A stretch of DNA of 64,000 nt from Poseidonocella pacifica (GCF_900111875.1 NZ_FOJU01000002.1:496001-560000); one strand, 5' to 3'; positions 27,256 through 47,743 are shown, numbered from the stretch's first letter. The notes: generated by a model from the letters alone, not told the origin. Numbers and translations: made by a program.

Positions 27256-27564
27256 TTAAACCGAAATCTGAACGTCGACGCCAGCAGCCAGGTCGAGCTT
27301 CATGAGCGCGTCCACGGTTTGCGGGGTCGGATCGACGATGTCGAGCAGCCGCTTGTGTGTGCGGATCTCGAACTGGTCACGGGATTTCTTGTCGACGTGG
27401 GGACCACGCAGAACGGTGAACTTTTCGATCTTGTTCGGCAGCGGAATGGGCCCGCGCACCTGTGCGCCGGTCCGCTTGGCCGTATTCACGATTTCCTGCG
27501 TGCTGGCATCCAGCACCCGGTAATCGAAGGCCTTCAGCCGAATGCGAATGTTCTGGCTTTGCAT
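27256..27564 (-). CDS. rpsJ: 30S ribosomal protein S10 / NusE
   Basis: A 102-residue protein, [21 protein letters not shown] at the start and [21 protein letters not shown] later. It also acts as NusE in antitermination. It is the first gene of the S10 unit and follows tuf by 84 nt that contain a large hairpin. Confidence 0.98.
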   Translation of the reverse strand: MQSQNIRIRLKAFDYRVLDASTQEIVNTAKRTGAQVRGPIPLPNKIEKFTVLRGPHVDKKSRDQFEIRTHKRLLDIVDPTPQTVDALMKLDLAAGVDVQISV

Positions 27565-27596
27565 TTCTTAGCCTTTCGCGGCTTTGGAGTTGATAG

Positions 27597-27625
27597 GAGG
27601 GCCGGCGGCTCATCCGCCGGCCCTC
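27597..27625 (-). promoter_or_regulatory. 12-bp perfect hairpin between tuf and rpsJ
   Basis: Arms gagggccggcgg / ccgccggccctc with a 5-nt loop ctcat form a very stable stem. No T tract follows on the minus strand, so it is not a standard terminator. It may be a pause or attenuation site, an RNA-processing site, or a block to 3' exonucleases at the end of the str mRNA. Confidence 0.6.
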
Positions 27626-27645
27626 GTCGAACCCGAAGGTTTTCT

Positions 27646-28825
<1,180 letters not shown>

Positions 28826-28851
28826 AGCTTGGCTCCTCTTGTCTTTCGGAT

Positions 28852-28903
28852 GGTGGGGCATTCCCCACCCTACGGTGATGGGTAGGGCGGGGTACCCCCC
28901 GCC
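28852..28903. repeat. Two consecutive palindromes in the fusA-tuf gap
   Basis: ggtgggg / ccccacc (28852-28869) and ggcgggg / ccccgcc (28886-28903) each form a 7-bp stem with a 4-nt loop, joined by 16 nt. The look resembles REP-type palindromic units common between Rhodobacterales genes. They may modulate the ratio of EF-G to EF-Tu mRNA. No terminator T tract. Confidence 0.5.
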
Positions 28904-28909
28904 ACCCGG

Positions 28910-31051
<2,142 letters not shown>

Positions 31052-31069
31052 TGGGGATGCCCTTGCGTG

Positions 31070-31540
31070 TTACCAGCGGTAGTGGCTGAACGCCTTGTTG
31101 GCGTCGGCCATCTTGTGGGTGTCTTCGCGCTTCTTCACGGCGGAACCGCGCGATTGAACAGCGTCGACAAGCTCGCCTGCAAGGCGCTCTTCCATCGTGT
31201 TCTCGTTGCGGCCGCGCGAGGCGGTGATCAACCAGCGGATTGCCAGCGCTTCGCGGCGCTCGGGACGAACCTCGACGGGCACCTGGTATGTGGCACCACC
31301 AACGCGGCGGGAGCGAACTTCAACCGCCGGCTTGATGTTGTCGAGCGCTTCGTGGAACACCTCGACAGGCGCGCGCTTGATCTTCGCTTCGACGCGCTCA
31401 AGTGCGTTGTAAACGATGGTTTCCGCGACCGACTTCTTGCCGTCGATCATCAGGTTGTTCATGAACTTTGTCAGAACCCGGTCACCATACTTGGCGTCGG
31501 GCAGAATCTCGCGTTTTTCAGCGGCGTGACGGCGGGACAT
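31070..31540 (-). CDS. rpsG: 30S ribosomal protein S7
   Basis: A 156-residue 16S rRNA assembly initiator protein. It has the signature [20 protein letters not shown] and [19 protein letters not shown]. In E. coli it represses the str operon. It follows rpsL after 13 nt. Confidence 0.98.
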   Translation of the reverse strand: MSRRHAAEKREILPDAKYGDRVLTKFMNNLMIDGKKSVAETIVYNALERVEAKIKRAPVEVFHEALDNIKPAVEVRSRRVGGATYQVPVEVRPERREALAIRWLITASRGRNENTMEERLAGELVDAVQSRGSAVKKREDTHKMADANKAFSHYRW

Positions 31541-31553
31541 TCTCTAAATCCTC

Positions 31554-31925
31554 TTACTTCGGACGCTTGGCGCCATACTTGGAACGGCGCTGCTTACGAT
31601 CCTTGACGCCCTGGGTATCCAGAACACCGCGCAGGATGTGGTAACGCACGCCGGGAAGGTCTTTCACACGGCCGCCACGGATCAGGACAACAGAGTGCTC
31701 CTGAAGGTTATGGCTTTCGCCGGGGATGTAGGAAATCACCTCGAAACCATTGGTCAGGCGCACCTTGGCAACCTTCCGCATGGCCGAGTTCGGCTTCTTC
31801 GGCGTCGTCGTATAGACCCGCGTGCAGACACCGCGCTTCTGCGGGCACTGCTCGAGGTGCATTGACTTAGAGCGTTTGACTTTCGGCTGCCGCGGCTTGC
31901 GGATCAGCTGTTGGATCGTTGGCAT
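31554..31925 (-). CDS. rpsL: 30S ribosomal protein S12
   Basis: A 123-residue decoding-centre protein. [19 protein letters not shown] and [21 protein letters not shown] are the wild-type sequences at the positions where streptomycin-resistance changes are known. It is the first gene of the str operon. Confidence 0.99.
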   Translation of the reverse strand: MPTIQQLIRKPRQPKVKRSKSMHLEQCPQKRGVCTRVYTTTPKKPNSAMRKVAKVRLTNGFEVISYIPGESHNLQEHSVVLIRGGRVKDLPGVRYHILRGVLDTQGVKDRKQRRSKYGAKRPK

Positions 31926-31962
31926 TCCGGTCTATCCCCGTGTTGCTCACACATGTGTTCGT

Positions 31963-31978
31963 GCACGTCAGGACGTGC
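31963..31978 (-). promoter_or_regulatory. Hairpin in the str operon leader
   Basis: Perfect 7-bp arms gcacgtc / gacgtgc with only 2 nt between lie about 38 nt before the rpsL start in the roughly 225-nt leader. It could influence rpsL translation or be a site for autoregulation. The remainder of 31979-32157 shows no gene. Confidence 0.4.
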
Positions 31979-32157
31979 GGTTTCTCGTCGATTGCGCCTT
32001 GCGCGTCCGCAAAACACAAAAACCGCATTCGTCCCCTGTTTTGACAGGAACGACGCGGTGGGTTTCCAGAGGATCGGGGAAATCTAGTCCCGGATCTTGT
32101 CCACTTCGGTTCTGATTTTCAGCGCTGGAGGCAATGCCCCCTTGCCGAGGTGTGGCG

Positions 32158-32186
32158 TCTATAGGGGGAGTCGCGCGCCTTGTCAA
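32158..32186 (-). promoter_or_regulatory. Consensus sigma-70 promoter of the str operon
   Basis: Minus strand TTGACA (32181-32186), a 17-nt spacer and TATAGA (32158-32163), almost perfect consensus. It predicts a start near 32151 and a leader of about 225 nt before rpsL. The -35 box contains the TGA stop codon of the preceding rhamnosyltransferase-like gene. Confidence 0.85.
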
Positions 32187-33049
32187 CTGAATGGTAAGAC
32201 ACTATCCCTTCCCCTGCAGAAGCTCCGCCATGATGACAGTAACCCCTCGTGGTTGATACCGAAATCGTCACGCAGAAGGTCTGGCAAGCCAGCGCGGTCA
32301 AAGGCGTATCCACTGAGGTTTTGGCTTCGCTCCGACAAGGCGCTGTCGTTGCCCCCATGGGCGCCACGAATGAACATTGGCTGGTGCTCCATGCTCAGCG
32401 TTGGCATCTGTTTCCAGACCCGCATATGGGGATAATCGAGCAAGCTTCCCGGATCATCCGGGCGCAGCACAAGCGCGAGCGCCGGCGTCCAGAGCCGCGC
32501 CAACGCCGGTGAAAACGAAAGCTCCGGCCGATCAGCGCGCATGACCAGCCCCTTACAGAAATCGACCGCGAGGCGCCCGTTCCGGGCATGAACTGGGCCA
32601 AGAAGGGCAGCGATGCTACGAACCTGTGCGACGAAGCTGCCGGCGATGGCATCGTCGTCATCCAGCCGGAATTCCGCCACCGCCGCTACGGATGGATCAC
32701 GGGCCGACACCATCAGCCGCCGTACCATGCGCCGATGATTCCGGCCCTCGGCCACGAACACCGGACGTATCTGCGGGACTTGCGCCGCCAACTCCAACAG
32801 CCGGGTCCGCGCTGGATCCGGCAATTGATCGCCGAGCATCAGTAGAAGCGTAAAACGATCATCTGTCTGGGCACGTAGGCAGGGCATGATGAGGTGCTCG
32901 AAAAAGAAGAGGCGCAGCGCCAGCCGCGCCGGATCGTAAAGGTAGGCCCGAAGTGCATCGAGTGTCGGGAAGTCGTGATTGAATGCCCGCAGTTCCGACG
33001 GATAAGACCACCGGCACAGGCCGAGTACCTGCAGATCGTCAGGTATCAT
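32183..33049 (-). CDS. Putative rhamnosyltransferase (PF11316-like)
   Basis: The ATG at 33049 is chosen, giving 288 residues. The frame is open further up to 33220, but that start would lie within the rpoC terminator, and family members begin just before the motif LQVLGLCRWSYPSELRAF. Other family-like blocks are LFFFEHLIMPCLRAQTDDRFTLLLM and FRLDDDDAIAGSFV, whose acidic run resembles the DXD metal site of GT-A enzymes. It is probably cytoplasmic and acts on a surface polysaccharide. It lies between rpoC and rpsL, where such a gene is not classical. Confidence 0.75.
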   Translation of the reverse strand: MIPDDLQVLGLCRWSYPSELRAFNHDFPTLDALRAYLYDPARLALRLFFFEHLIMPCLRAQTDDRFTLLLMLGDQLPDPARTRLLELAAQVPQIRPVFVAEGRNHRRMVRRLMVSARDPSVAAVAEFRLDDDDAIAGSFVAQVRSIAALLGPVHARNGRLAVDFCKGLVMRADRPELSFSPALARLWTPALALVLRPDDPGSLLDYPHMRVWKQMPTLSMEHQPMFIRGAHGGNDSALSERSQNLSGYAFDRAGLPDLLRDDFGINHEGLLSSWRSFCRGRDSVLPFS

Positions 33050-33211
33050 GCGCAGAGCCGCCACAGGCGCGCGTCCGTGCCACTCTGAGTACGTCTCATG
33101 TCCTCTCCGTCGCCACCACGGGGGGTAAGCCACATGCCGCAGTGAAAGCCCCCTACCCGCCTCTGTTACAGAACCTGCTCCGCAAAGTGAAAGCTGTATT
33201 GTCCGCGTGAT

Positions 33212-33245
33212 CAAACTCAAAAGGCCCCGGCGTTGCGCCGGGGCC
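33212..33245 (-). terminator. Intrinsic terminator after rpoC
   Basis: A 10-bp stem ggccccggcg / cgccggggcc with loop ttg lies 25 nt past the rpoC stop. Leftward it is followed by CCTTTTGAGTTT. It ends the rpoBC transcript and separates it from the rhamnosyltransferase-like gene. Confidence 0.85.
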
Positions 33246-33270
33246 TCTTACTACTCGATTTATGACGGCT

Positions 33271-37503
<4,233 letters not shown>

Positions 37504-37678
37504 AGCTTTCCCTTTCGGAGGGGATTCAGAAAAAGATGACATCGGTTGATGCAGCGAGGAGGAGAACTCCCCAAGGAAACCGCTTTGGCCGAAGGTATTT
37601 GAAGAAGGTTGGGTCGCTTCCGGGGGGCTTTTGAAACGCGCCGACCGAAGTCGGAAGCTTCCCAACCATGTTCAAAGA

Positions 37679-41815
<4,137 letters not shown>

Positions 41816-41994
41816 ATTAGGTGTCACCTTTCAGTTTCTCAACGGTTGCACCCGCCGTCGGGGCTACGACGGTGCGACCATACGAGAGGGGTCTTGTCGC
41901 GGATCAATGCCTGGCACCCGTCCCACCGGAGCCTCCCGATCCTCTTGACCTACCCAGGGAAAGCCCGACATCCGGACCTTTCCAAGACAGGTGA

Positions 41995-42024
41995 GGCTGG
42001 ACCCAGGTTACCCCGGGCCCAGCC
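41995..42024 (-). promoter_or_regulatory. Hairpin between rplL and rpoB, possible attenuator
   Basis: A 10-bp stem with one mismatch (ggctggaccc / gggcccagcc) and a 10-nt loop lies 34 nt after the rplL stop. There is no T tract in the direction of transcription. In E. coli a partial terminator in this gap sets the ratio of L7/L12 to RNA polymerase; this hairpin occupies the same position. The rest of the 242-nt gap shows nothing else. Confidence 0.4.
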
Positions 42025-42057
42025 ATTTTCATGCGTCCCGCATCACGCGGGCGCAGA

Positions 42058-42438
42058 TCACTTGAGTTCGACTTCGGCGCCAGCTGCTTCGAGCTTGCCC
42101 TTGATCTCGTCAGCTTCGTCCTTGGAGACTTGCTCCTTGACGGCCTTGCCACCGGCTTCAACCAGTTCCTTGGCTTCTTTGAGGCCAAGACCGGTGATTG
42201 CGCGGACTTCCTTGATCACGTTGATCTTGGAGGCGCCGGCCGACTTCAGGATGACGTCGAATTCGGTCTGCTCTTCAGCGGAATCGCCGCCGGCGTCGCC
42301 AGCAGGGCCAGCCATCATGACGGCGCCGCCTGCTGCGGGCTCGATGCCATACTCGTCCTTGAGGATGGTTTTCAGTTCTTGTGCTTCGAGCAGGGTCAGA
42401 CCCACGATTTGCTCTGCAAGTGCTTTCAGATCAGCCAT
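42058..42438 (-). CDS. rplL: 50S ribosomal protein L7/L12
   Basis: A 126-residue stalk protein. The start at 42438 gives [19 protein letters not shown]. The Ala/Gly-rich hinge (residues about 35-52) precedes the C-terminal factor-binding domain with [20 protein letters not shown]. It follows rplJ after 72 nt. Confidence 0.98.
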   Translation of the reverse strand: MADLKALAEQIVGLTLLEAQELKTILKDEYGIEPAAGGAVMMAGPAGDAGGDSAEEQTEFDVILKSAGASKINVIKEVRAITGLGLKEAKELVEAGGKAVKEQVSKDEADEIKGKLEAAGAEVELK

Positions 42439-42510
42439 TGTGACTCTCTTTTCTCTAGATATGTGTTCCAACGCGGGTGGCAATGCCTCCACGCAGATCT
42501 TCCATGTGCC

Positions 42511-43029
42511 TTATGCAGCCTCGGCCTTCTCTTCGATGGTCGAGAGAATGCTTGCGATGTTCGAAGCAGGCGCGCCAATCGCACCGGCGATATTCGAAGC
42601 AGGTGCACCGATCATGCCAACGATGGTCGCGATGAGTTCATCACGCGACGGCATTTTCGATACAGCTTCGACGCCGGCCCGGTCGAGGGCCGTATCACCC
42701 ATTGCCCCGCCCAGGATTTCAAATTTCTTGTTATCCTTGGCGAAGTCCTCGGCCACCTTGGCTGCTGCCACGGGGTCCTCGGAAAAGGTGAGTACAGTCA
42801 TACCCGTGAGGTAGTCAGCAATGCTTGAGCAGGGCTTTCCCTCGAGGGCGATTTTGGCGAGCTTGTTCTTGGCAACGCGTACGGATCCACCTGCTTCGCG
42901 AGCGCGGGCACGAAGATCCTGCATTTCGGCAACTGTCAGACCGGCGTAGTGGGAGACCACGACGACGCCAGAGCTTTCAAAGATCTGGCCGAGTTCCTCG
43001 ACCACTTTCTCTTTCTGGGCTCTATCCAC
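42511..43029 (-). CDS. rplJ: 50S ribosomal protein L10
   Basis: A 172-residue stalk base. Typical sequence: [30 protein letters not shown] near the N-terminus and the C-terminal L12-binding helix, which here contains two near-identical repeats of IGAPASNIA. It has a 400-nt leader of its own because an EamA gene separates it from rplA. Confidence 0.98.
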   Translation of the reverse strand: MDRAQKEKVVEELGQIFESSGVVVVSHYAGLTVAEMQDLRARAREAGGSVRVAKNKLAKIALEGKPCSSIADYLTGMTVLTFSEDPVAAAKVAEDFAKDNKKFEILGGAMGDTALDRAGVEAVSKMPSRDELIATIVGMIGAPASNIAGAIGAPASNIASILSTIEEKAEAA

Positions 43030-43434
43030 AGTTTCACTCCAATTGTTGGAGGGGGTAACCCCTCCGGCTCTTGTCTTGCCGAGGCCAGAGCCCCGACAAA
43101 CGGGTCCGAACGGGTCGTAACCAAAATCGCTTTCCCGAGGGCACGAAGCCCCAAAGAAATTCGGTCTCTTCCCATCTCAGGCAGGATTTATGGCATGCAC
43201 CACCCACCGTCTCGGACGAATCATCGGGCCACTCAACGAAAAGTGGGCGACCCAACGGAGGGCCTCATAGCCAAACCTTGAGGAGAAGTGAAGGCCCCGC
43301 GCGCAAAAAGTTCCACAATTGGACCGGGGCGCCATCACAAAGACGCGACCAGCCGCAGGACGGAACAGCGCTCCGAGGGCGTTGGAGGGATCATATCACC
43401 TCAGAATGCTGCCGCCAAATCGAATTTTGGCGCA
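43030..43434 (-). other. Intergenic leader upstream of rplJ (405 nt)
   Basis: No gene is apparent. It must hold the promoter for rplJ-rplL-rpoBC if the rplA terminator and the EamA gene break the operon. TTCACT with TATGAG 17 nt on (minus strand, around 43268-43296) is the best but weak candidate. In other bacteria the L10-L7/L12 complex binds this leader to repress translation. A long-range inverted repeat gccccg / cggggc (43294-43330) is visible. Confidence 0.4.
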
Positions 43435-44424
43435 TTACGTCAAGCTTTTCGCGCGCTCTCCACGCCAAAGGATAAAAAGACCCGCGAGCACAATCAGGCC
43501 CGATCCGATCATCATCGACATGCTCAGGCTTTCGCCAAAGAGCACCACCCCGAGGGCAATTCCAAAGAGCAATCTGGTGTACCTGAACGGGGTGACGACG
43601 GAGACCTCGCCACTGCGCATGGCTTTCATGAGACAGGAATAGGCGGCTACGCCCGTCAGCACTGCCGCAATCAGGGCAAGTGACGCGCTCACCCCCGGCA
43701 CCACGAACGGCACTACCTGCCACAGCGCGAAGACGCCGCCCGCGACAACAATCGCGAGAAATCCGTAGAAGCCGAGGATTGATGTGCTGAGTGATGCCGG
43801 GGCGGCCCGGCTTGCAAGATCACGACCAGCAAACCCGATCATGCCGATGATTGCCAGTACGGATAGCACCGAAAAACTGTCCGTGCCGGGCTGGACGATT
43901 ACCACCACCCCAGCCAAGCCGATTACGATGGCCGCCCACCTGCGCCAGCCGACCTTTTCGCCAAAGGCCAAGGCAGCGCCAGCAACAACAACTAGCGGCG
44001 TTGCCTGCAGGATCACCGTGGCGGCCGATAGGGGGATCAGGGAAATCGCGAGGACGTAGAACAGCCGGCCAATCACTTCGAACAGAACGCGAATGCGCAT
44101 CGGACGAGACACGACATCGGGAGAAAATAGTCGATCTCCGGTCAGGACTGCGATGCAAGCAAACCCGAATGCGCCCCCGGCGCCGAACAGGATCAGGATT
44201 TCGGCCACAGGCAACGTCGCCGCCGCTGCCTTCAGCAAAGCATCCTCCACCGAGAACGCCCCCATCGCAGCCACCATCCATAGGCTCCCGAGGAGATTCG
44301 CCCGGCGGTCCGTTGCGATACCGGTGATCACGAAAGGCCCATTGCTGCTTGGAAAGCTTTCATTCCGCTGGATTCCCTTCAGGCGTTCACGTTCATTGCT
44401 TTTAGCGGACTTTGGCTCCCTCAT
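43435..44424 (-). CDS. EamA/DMT-family transporter
   Basis: A 329-residue inner-membrane protein with about ten hydrophobic helices after a polar N-terminal segment of some 40 residues, arranged as two EamA repeats (AVTLP-type repeat 1 around residues 45-175, repeat 2 to the end). Motifs such as LQATPLVVVAGAALAFGEKVGWRRW are typical of RhaT/EamA exporters. The translation start could be an internal ATG near residue 50. The substrate is unknown. It lies between rplA and rplJ, an unexpected position, on the same strand and after the rplA terminator. Confidence 0.9.
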   Translation of the reverse strand: MREPKSAKSNERERLKGIQRNESFPSSNGPFVITGIATDRRANLLGSLWMVAAMGAFSVEDALLKAAAATLPVAEILILFGAGGAFGFACIAVLTGDRLFSPDVVSRPMRIRVLFEVIGRLFYVLAISLIPLSAATVILQATPLVVVAGAALAFGEKVGWRRWAAIVIGLAGVVVIVQPGTDSFSVLSVLAIIGMIGFAGRDLASRAAPASLSTSILGFYGFLAIVVAGGVFALWQVVPFVVPGVSASLALIAAVLTGVAAYSCLMKAMRSGEVSVVTPFRYTRLLFGIALGVVLFGESLSMSMMIGSGLIVLAGLFILWRGERAKSLT

Positions 44425-44443
44425 CCAAACGATGAGGTGCCAC

Positions 44444-44473
44444 GAAAAAAGGCGGACCCGAAGATCCGCCTTT
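44444..44473 (-). terminator. Terminator after rplA
   Basis: A 6-bp stem ggcgga / tccgcc with an 8-nt loop lies 25 nt after the rplA stop. Leftward it continues as a T6 tract. It ends the rplK-rplA message before the EamA gene. Confidence 0.8.
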
Positions 44474-44494
44474 CAATTCGATTACACCGTCTGA

Positions 44495-45196
44495 TTACTC
44501 AGCGGAAGCAGCATCCGCCACATCAACCGTCACGCCGGGGCCCATGGTCGAGGACAGCGCGATTTTCTTGAGGTAGGTGCCTTTGGCGCCAGCTGGCTTG
44601 GCACGTGCAACCGCGTCGATAAAGGCACGGATGTTCTCTTCGAGCTTGGCTTCGTCAAAGGATGCCTTGCCGACACCTGCATGGACGACACCGGCTTTCT
44701 CTGCCTTGAACTGGACCTGGCCGCCTTTGGCGTCCTGCACAGCTTGTGCCACATCCATGGTCACCGTCCCGACCTTGGGGTTCGGCATCAGGTTGCGGGG
44801 GCCAAGTACCTTACCCAGACGACCAACGATGGGCATCATGTCTGGTGTGGCGATGCAGCGATCAAACTCGATCTTGCCGCCTTGGATCGTTTCCATCAGG
44901 TCCTCTGCGCCAACGATATCGGCACCGGCCGCGGTGGCCTCATCGGCCTTCGCGCCACGGGCGAAAACAGCAACGCGCACGGTCTTGCCTGTGCCGTTGG
45001 GCAGGCCGACAACGCCGCGCACCATCTGGTCAGCGTGGCGGGGGTCGACGCCGAGGTTCATCGCGATCTCGACGGTTTCGTCGAACTTCGCGTTGGCGTT
45101 CGCCTTGATGAGCGAAACAGCTTCCTTGACGGTCAGGTTGTCCTTGCCCGCGAAGGCATCACGTGCGGAGCGGGTACGTTTTCCGAGCTTTGCCAT
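44495..45196 (-). CDS. rplA: 50S ribosomal protein L1
   Basis: A 233-residue protein. Conserved blocks are [46 protein letters not shown] and the C-terminal [13 protein letters not shown]. It lies 1 nt after rplK. L1 represses the rplKA mRNA in E. coli. Confidence 0.98.
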   Translation of the reverse strand: MAKLGKRTRSARDAFAGKDNLTVKEAVSLIKANANAKFDETVEIAMNLGVDPRHADQMVRGVVGLPNGTGKTVRVAVFARGAKADEATAAGADIVGAEDLMETIQGGKIEFDRCIATPDMMPIVGRLGKVLGPRNLMPNPKVGTVTMDVAQAVQDAKGGQVQFKAEKAGVVHAGVGKASFDEAKLEENIRAFIDAVARAKPAGAKGTYLKKIALSSTMGPGVTVDVADAASAE

Positions 45197-45197
45197 C

Positions 45198-45623
45198 TTA
45201 CTTTACCTCGATGCCCATGGAGCGGGCGGAGCCCAGGATGATCTGCATCGCCTGTTCGATCGTGTTGGCGTTGAGATCTTTCATTTTCGCTTCGGCGATT
45301 TCCTTGACCTGTGCGGCAGTCACGGAACCCACGGTCTCACGGCCGGGAACCTTGGCGCCGGACTTCAGCTTGGCCGCCTTCTTGAGGTAATAAGACGCAG
45401 GCGGCGTCTTGATTTCCATCGTGAAGGACTTGTCCTGATAATAGGTAATCACGGTCGGGCACGGCGCACCGGGCTCCAGGTCCTGCGTCTTGGCGTTGAA
45501 CGCCTTGCAGAATTCCATGATGTTGATGCCGCGCTGACCGAGCGCCGGACCCACTGGGGGGGACGGATTTGCCTGGCCCGCGGGGACCTGCAGCTTCATC
45601 GAGCCTACGAGTTTCTTGGCCAT
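45198..45623 (-). CDS. rplK: 50S ribosomal protein L11
   Basis: A 141-residue protein of the GTPase centre: [35 protein letters not shown] near the N-terminus and [10 protein letters not shown]-like C-terminus (here [11 protein letters not shown]). AAAGGAGAG lies before the start. It follows nusG after 104 nt. Confidence 0.98.
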   Translation of the reverse strand: MAKKLVGSMKLQVPAGQANPSPPVGPALGQRGINIMEFCKAFNAKTQDLEPGAPCPTVITYYQDKSFTMEIKTPPASYYLKKAAKLKSGAKVPGRETVGSVTAAQVKEIAEAKMKDLNANTIEQAMQIILGSARSMGIEVK

Positions 45624-45727
45624 CTGGCCTCTCCTTTTTCCAACACCGCCCCAGACGCGTCCGGGCGGCCTGATGTTGTGTGGTCAGGTCCGCGCATCGC
45701 GATGCGCTCGCCTCCCACAATACGCAC

Positions 45728-46261
45728 TCAGCCCTGCTTGGAGACCTGAGTGAATTCCAGTTCGACCGGGGTTTCCCGGCCAAAGATCGACACCGTCACC
45801 TTCAGGCGCTGGTTGTCTTCGTCGACCTCTTCGACCATTCCGTCGAAATCCTCGAACGGACCGTCGTTGACCTTGACGCGCTCACCGATCTCGAAGTGGA
45901 TCAAGGTGCGCGGCGCATCCTCGCCTTCCTGAACGCGGTTAAGGATCTGGTTCACCTCGGCGTCGCGCATCGGCATCGGACGGCCCTGCGGCCCCAGAAA
46001 GCCAGTCACCCGGTTGATCGAGTTGATCAAGTGATAGCCGCCGTCGGACATTTCCATATGCACCAGAACATAGCCGGGCATGAAGCGACGTTCCGTCGAG
46101 ACCTTCTTGCCGCGTCGGATCTCGATGACCTCTTCGGTTGGGACAAGCACCTCGTCGATCTGATCTTCGAGACCTTTTTCCGCCACCGATGTCCGGATCT
46201 GTTCAGCGATCTTCTTCTCGAAATTCGAGAGGACGCTGACCGAATACCACCGTTTTGCCAT
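45728..46261 (-). CDS. nusG: Transcription termination/antitermination factor NusG
   Basis: 177 residues with the start at 46261 ([17 protein letters not shown]). NGN domain ([23 protein letters not shown]) and C-terminal KOW domain ([21 protein letters not shown]). It is separated from secE by 194 nt that contain a terminator-like hairpin, so it may have its own promoter. Confidence 0.98.
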   Translation of the reverse strand: MAKRWYSVSVLSNFEKKIAEQIRTSVAEKGLEDQIDEVLVPTEEVIEIRRGKKVSTERRFMPGYVLVHMEMSDGGYHLINSINRVTGFLGPQGRPMPMRDAEVNQILNRVQEGEDAPRTLIHFEIGERVKVNDGPFEDFDGMVEEVDEDNQRLKVTVSIFGRETPVELEFTQVSKQG

Positions 46262-46346
46262 TGCTGTCTCCGACCTCGCGTTCCGCGCCTCGATTTCATT
46301 GTCTGACGGGGACTTCGCTGTTCCCCGAAATATCGCATCCGTGAAC

Positions 46347-46381
46347 AAAAACGGGCGTGCAACCGAATCGCCACACGCCGT
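46347..46381 (-). terminator. Terminator-like hairpin between secE and nusG
   Basis: Arms acgggcgtg / cacgccgt (one bulged base) with a 14-nt loop. Leftward it ends in T5. It lies about 75 nt after the secE stop and 86 nt before nusG. Confidence 0.6.
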
Positions 46382-46455
46382 TGTTACGGAAACAGGGTGC
46401 GATTACCCTTCGCTGCCCGGGAATTCAAGACCTGCCCCGGGGCTTTTCACCCTTA

Positions 46456-46653
46456 TCACCCGACCGCAGCGAGCAAGGCTTGCAAGCCTGTCCGGATCAT
46501 GAGGTCCACCCCGAAGAAGAAGACCGCAGTGATCGCGGCGAGAACAAAGACCATGATCGTGGTCAACAGGACCTCGCGGCGGGTAGGCCAAACGATCTTG
46601 GCCACCTCGGCGCGGGTCTGCTGGATGAACTGGAGCGGGTTGGTCATGGCCAT
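46456..46653 (-). CDS. secE: Protein translocase subunit SecE
   Basis: A 65-residue protein (63 if the ATG two codons downstream is used). Single-helix SecE form: amphipathic segment FIQQTRAEVAKIVWPTRREVL, then one membrane helix (TIMVFVLAAITAVFFFGVD). It normally follows tRNA-Trp directly; here a sulfotransferase-like gene lies between. Confidence 0.95.
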   Translation of the reverse strand: MAMTNPLQFIQQTRAEVAKIVWPTRREVLLTTIMVFVLAAITAVFFFGVDLMIRTGLQALLAAVG

Positions 46654-46709
46654 GGGACGAAAGCTTCCTGCAGTGATGACGGCCCACATACGCGCCGACC
46701 CCTCGAAGA

Positions 46710-47618
46710 TCAAGAGCGCAAGCTGCCCCGCAGCGCAGGCCGCAACAGATCGCACCCGTCGTTTTCCGCCAGCAGCGCCAGATCCGTCTCATACGCGGCG
46801 AGGCTTCGTGCACGCGCATCAGTATCCCACGGATCGAAATCGGGGGCGGACGGATTGGAGGACATCGCTGCGCGCGCCGCCCCTATCGGATCCGCACAGG
46901 GCCCCTGCCGAAGGAGCTCGGCCACCGCCGCCGCGGAGAGCCCGGCATTGATCCTCTGCGGGAGCGGCACAATTCGGGGGCCGAGCCGCCAGCTTGTCAT
47001 CCGGCGAAACGCCGGAACGGCGACGGCTGGATAATCCTCATAGGTCCAAAGACAGAGCGATTCGACCCCGGCGATCCCCGACAACCTCGCAACCAGATCC
47101 GACCATCGCATCGCCTCGGGCTGCCGTTTGCCACAGAACGCCTCGAACGTGCCACGATATCCGTTGAAGAGGGCATGGCGATACACCGAGGCTAGCCAAT
47201 CCGCGGGATCCCGCATTGCCAGAAAGAGACGCACCGGAGAGGGCGCGATCGCCTCGATCAGGCGCCGAACCCGCGCCTCCGCCTCGGGATATAGCCCCCC
47301 GTCGCTCAATGCTTTATTGGCATCACCAAGAAGGTTTTCTTCGCTGATAATCAACCGCCTGCCACCCCGCCCCACGAGCCAGCGCAGTTGGTCCTGCGGG
47401 GGACGCCCCGCAAATGGCGCACGCCCCCCCAAGCCGAAAAGATCGCTCAGAGATGCCGCACCCCGCAGGGTTTGAGGGCCGAGAAATTCCATGCCGGAAT
47501 CGCGGAGCGTGTCGCGGTGAGCCGCAAGCGTTTTTTGAAGATGCGTGGAGGCTGTTTTGTGTGCGCCCACATGGAGCGATACGGGAACCGGGCGGGCCAA
47601 ATTTCGCTCCTCGGTCAT
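46710..47618 (-). CDS. Sulfotransferase-like P-loop protein
   Basis: Up to 302 residues. A 5'-phosphosulfate-binding loop VGAHKTASTHLQKTL lies at residues 17-31, and a 3'-phosphate-binding strand LFLAMRDPADWLASVYRH around residue 131, with the conserved Arg136 and Ser144. These are hallmarks of PAPS-dependent sulfotransferases. The ATG at 47618 lies only 7 nt from the 3' end of tRNA-Trp and has no ribosome-binding site. GAGGAG followed after 6 nt by TTG at 47600 is a better start. The acceptor is unknown, possibly a surface glycan. Confidence 0.8.
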   Translation of the reverse strand: MTEERNLARPVPVSLHVGAHKTASTHLQKTLAAHRDTLRDSGMEFLGPQTLRGAASLSDLFGLGGRAPFAGRPPQDQLRWLVGRGGRRLIISEENLLGDANKALSDGGLYPEAEARVRRLIEAIAPSPVRLFLAMRDPADWLASVYRHALFNGYRGTFEAFCGKRQPEAMRWSDLVARLSGIAGVESLCLWTYEDYPAVAVPAFRRMTSWRLGPRIVPLPQRINAGLSAAAVAELLRQGPCADPIGAARAAMSSNPSAPDFDPWDTDARARSLAAYETDLALLAENDGCDLLRPALRGSLRS

Positions 47619-47624
47619 TCGGCC

Positions 47625-47700
47625 TGGCAGGGGCAGCAGGGCTTGAACCCGCGACCTACGGTTTTGGAGACCGTCGCTCTACCAACTGAGCTATACCCCT
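47625..47700 (-). tRNA. trnW: tRNA-Trp (anticodon CCA)
   Basis: 76 nt with encoded CCA. The acceptor stem AGGGGTA pairs with TGCCCCT (one G-T pair); D-arm TAGCTCAGTTGGTAGAGC; anticodon loop CTCCAAA with anticodon CCA; T-arm GCGGGTTCAAGCCCTGC. It precedes secE-nusG-rplK, the common bacterial arrangement. Confidence 0.97.
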
Positions 47701-47714
47701 TCAGGCCGGGGCTT

Positions 47715-47743
47715 TGGGTAGGCCAGACGCGACAAAACTTCAA
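47715..47743 (-). promoter_or_regulatory. Candidate promoter for tRNA-Trp
   Basis: Minus strand TTGAAG (47738-47743), a 17-nt spacer and TACCCA (47715-47720), ending about 14 nt before the first tRNA base. The -10 box is weak. Confidence 0.4.

Noticed and set aside
33050-33220. Longer N-terminus for the rhamnosyltransferase-like protein
   Set aside because: Start would be inside the rpoC terminator, and the additional sequence does not look like the family.
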